A stretch of 28,763 nt of DNA from Basidiobolus meristosporus CBS 931.73. Lineage: Eukaryota > Basidiobolomycota > Basidiobolomycetes > Basidiobolales > Basidiobolaceae. The DNA is taken from assembly GCA_002104905.1 (NCBI GenBank), contig MCFE01000877.1, forward strand, positions 1 to 28,763. The letters are read 5' to 3'. Position 1 is the first letter of the stretch; every line of letters begins with the position of its first letter. Position numbers and translations under genes: made by a program. Below are positions 26,746-28,763 of the stretch, piece by piece. The notes beneath the pieces were generated by a model, which ran no database searches, was not told where the DNA came from, and saw only the letters and a program-made list of their open reading frames with translations.

Positions 26746-27146
26746 ATGCAACGCACTTTCCACATTCTATCAGCCCTAGTATTCCTATTTGGTGTATCTT
26801 ATGCATCGCCCATTGCAACGTATGACAACCAGCAAGTAGACCAATGGACGGCAATGAACCATCAATGTCATACACTCCAACATACTATCAACTAGAGTCC
26901 CCAAACGCCTATCCATTGTTGGACAACGCTCAGACAAATTCGGCACAGAATGCTCAGGCACTTTCCAACCAGAATCAATTTGAGCAAGTGCAGCAAGTAG
27001 ATCAGACGTTGTACCAGCCATCTGTGCCAACATATGTACAATCAATTACTCCCGATGAGGATGACACTCAAGACGACGACGATCAGTCTTCGTGTAAACG
27101 TTGCCAACGACGCCATCGTAAACGTAGATACAGAGGCAGCTTTTGA
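26746..27146 (+). pseudogene. Small secreted-protein family, copy 2 (frameshifted)
   Basis: The ATG at 26746 starts a signal peptide (MQRTFHILSALVFLFGVSYAS) and ATYDNQQVDQ, but this frame stops at 26893-26895. The rest of the family protein continues in another frame: MSYTPTYYQLESPNAYPLL, ALSNQNQFEQ, VQQVDQTLYQPS, an acidic PDEDDTQDDDDQ, then a basic tail SSCKRCQRRHRKRRY ending at 27146. Compared with copy 3, 13 bases are missing between GTAGACCA and GAACCATC, which explains the shift. Splicing GTAGAC...CTAGAG (62 bases) would restore the frame, but the donor is weak. The strong acidic-then-basic ending with dibasic sites could be a processed peptide in the ancestor. Confidence 0.65.
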
Positions 27147-27396
27147 CTCAATCGTAAACACTTATTTGGCATTCACAATCATTCCCATCATATAATCGCT
27201 ATCTCTGCAAGCTATCCAACACATACATTTCTTCTGCAAACAAGATTACACCAACTGATACCACGTGACCACAGGGATGAGTGGAATGAGCATCGTGAAG
27301 ATTCTGGCAATGACTCCTCAAGCAATAGTGTGAATCATTTTGGTTTTGTACCCTCCAATTTGCGAGCAATATTGAATAAACTACTAAAATGGAATA

Positions 27397-27433
27397 GTGG
27401 TGAGCAATCGTGGTGAGCAATCGTGGTGAGCAA
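27397..27433. repeat. 13-bp minisatellite, about three units
   Basis: GTGGTGAGCAATC is repeated at 27397, 27410 and 27423, the last unit partial. Confidence 0.85.
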
Positions 27434-27617
27434 TAAATCGATGATGGTATTAGCAATGAAGTACGTAGATTGATGATACATAGGTTTAATTGGCTGTGGA
27501 TTGTTTTTATTGATGATTGGCCACATAGAATAGCTATCAACTGAGCTTCGGCTGCTGCTGATGGTTGATAAAAACAAAAGCAACTTTTTGCATTCCAGTG
27601 TGTAACTAAGAGCCAAT

Positions 27618-28045
27618 ATGTGACGTAATTTCCGAATTTTATCCACGCATTTTAGCCACGCATTTTATCCACGCATTTTAGCCACGCATTTTAGCCACGC
27701 ATTTTATCCACGCATTTTAGCCACCTTAGTATTCCTATTCGGTGTATCCTATGCATTGCCCATTGCTACGTACGACAACCAATAAGTAGACCAGGGTGTC
27801 CAAGTGGACTATGAGACTGAACCATCGATGTCATATGCGCCGACAGGTTACCAGCTGGAGTCCCCGATCACCTATCCCTAGTTGGACAATGTTGAAACTA
27901 ATTCCGTACAGAATGCTCGGGCACTTTCCAACCATCTACGTCGACATATGTGCAATCATTTACCCCAGACGAGGATGAAAACCAAGACTTGGTTAACCAC
28001 GATGATCAGCCATCGTGTAGACGTAGATACAGAGACAGCTATTGA
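27618..28045 (+). pseudogene. Small secreted-protein family, copy 3 (dead)
   Basis: It aligns with copy 2 from upstream flank to stop. The initiator is followed at once by TGA (ATGTGA). The signal-peptide segment is swollen by a 13-bp minisatellite (27643-27720). Two in-frame stops follow (CAATAAGTA and CCCTAGTTG). A 49-base deletion after GCACTTTCCAACC removes the NQFEQ...VDQTLYQP block. The end, DDQPSCRRRYRDSY then TGA, matches the shortened basic tail of copy 2. Confidence 0.75.
27643..27720. repeat. 13-bp minisatellite, six units, inside a signal-peptide segment
   Basis: CCACGCATTTTAG or CCACGCATTTTAT is repeated six times without interruption, preceded by a partial unit GAATTTTAT. It lies exactly where copy 2 has CCACATTCTATCAGCC. 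Confidence 0.92.
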
Positions 28046-28630
28046 TGAGAACAGGTTGTTGGTATTTCTACATTTTATTACTTACATGTAATCGATGTCA
28101 CACCAGTTTCCCTATTTATGTAGACTATCAAGTACACACAATTATTGTGTAAATAAGCTGTCAAATATGAACACTGGAAAAAAAGACACATAAGAGATGT
28201 GCCCACAGGGATGGGTGGAACAATGGCGAGTATCAACAGAGATCGAAGTAAGGGAAAGAGTCGCTTAAGCGCTAATTTGCATAATTATCACACGAATCGC
28301 TCGTCTGTGACGCATATTATATGTGCGCTCAGGACACTCTAGGATGCCCAATCTCCAAATTGAATAAGCCCGGGTTGAGCTTATTAAATAAGCCACCCAA
28401 TACCTCCAAGCAGTACTTCGATACGTGCACAGCCAAGTCTTATCAGTTTCTTACCCTTCCCCTGAATTGGTAGCTGGATTTCGGGTCATCGGAAGGAAGT
28501 ATGGAAATTGGCGTGGTGTTGAGTTTGTCAAACGCTCTTGTTCCCATGCCGGTAATGGCTATATTTCTGCTATCATATATGAGGCGAAAAATAATGAAAC
28601 TTTATTGGATTTGGACTTAAGTGCAGTCGT
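28046..28630. other. Intergenic, no gene seen
   Basis: Holds AATTGAATAAGC near 28359 and GTTTCTTACCCTTCCCCTG near 28446, shared with 24536-24599, and a minus-strand AATAAA near 28599, likely the polyadenylation signal of the gene at the right edge. A plus-strand frame at 28425-28670 runs antisense to that gene. Confidence 0.4.
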
Positions 28631-28634
28631 TGGT

Positions 28635-28763
28635 TCATTGAGTGTCTTCCATGGGCTCCGTATACTGTGAATCCTGATTAGCACAGTTATCGTCACATTG
28701 AGCATCCTCCATGGGCTCAGAGTACTGTGTATCTTGATCAGAGCATCCTTCGATGCATTGGGT
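28635..28763 (-). CDS. Cys-containing 20-residue tandem-repeat protein, C-terminus only
   Basis: The minus frame is open from the window edge for 42 codons to TGA. It contains two consecutive 20-residue repeats: CIEGCSDQDTQYSEPMEDAQ and CDDNCANQDSQYTEPMEDTQ. Each has a C-x3-C pair, an NQD or DQD turn, a QY pair and an EPMED acidic end. The start and any signal peptide lie beyond the window. A decayed relative is at 25922-26030. The family is not recognised. Acidic repeats with paired cysteines suit an exported or cell-wall protein, but this is inference. Confidence 0.6.
   Translation of the reverse strand, partial: TQCIEGCSDQDTQYSEPMEDAQCDDNCANQDSQYTEPMEDTQ

Noticed and set aside
1..28763. 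tRNA, rRNA or other structured RNA genes
   Set aside because: I looked for A-box/B-box pairs and conserved rRNA cores and saw none; a covariance-model scan would be needed to exclude them fully.

Overview
The window is nuclear DNA from a eukaryote, most likely a fungus. Genes are short and widely spaced. Their introns are short (48-83 bases) with GT...AG ends, promoters carry TATA boxes, and polyadenylation signals follow the stops. The gene content is fungal in flavour: an Nbp2/Skb5-like SH3 adaptor, an F-box/WD-like protein, a secreted ricin-B-fold lectin, a TMEM230-like membrane protein, small secreted proteins, LINE and Ty1/copia elements, and the corpse of a nonribosomal peptide synthetase. 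A TMEM230 homologue beside NRPS remains suggests an early-diverging fungus (Mucoromycota or Zoopagomycota type), but the genus cannot be read from the sequence.

Layout. Positions 1-2550: AT-rich Ty1/copia relic (minus strand, gag to integrase), cut by the window edge. 2550-4470: GC-richer stretch with broken coding-like pieces. 4580-6117 (-): two-exon F-box protein. 6340-8400: no convincing gene, but a cluster of inverted repeats. 8626-9318 (+): four-exon SH3 adaptor. 10657-11763 (-): lectin with signal peptide. 12842-13162 (-): TMEM230-like protein. 13774-18000: nested, head-to-tail, 5'-truncated LINE copies whose 3' ends all meet telomere-like TTAGGG sequence, then a purine tract with a G-quadruplex motif and seven copies of an 86-bp satellite. 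18000-22724 (-): a LINE with two uninterrupted ORFs (530 and about 995 codons) overlapping by ATGA, preceded by three 149-bp tandem units. 23390-24145 (+): NRPS pseudogene. 24190-28763: a small cluster of two families of short, acidic, secreted-type proteins with one good gene and several decayed copies, mixed with 12- and 13-bp minisatellites.

The left half (4.5-13.2 kb) looks like ordinary housekeeping or secretory gene space. The right half (13.8-28.8 kb) looks like a fast-evolving, possibly subtelomeric compartment. The most notable signal is a set of distinct LINE families that share a 3'-terminal box (AATAAAG, a CACC/GGTG stem, a C-run and CCCTAA) and sit in tandem at TTAGGG sites. This suggests retrotransposons that target, or carry, telomeric repeats. 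The second is the NRPS relic, recognisable only by stitching frames. The third is the birth-and-death cluster of small secreted proteins. All calls were made by eye; no database search was possible.
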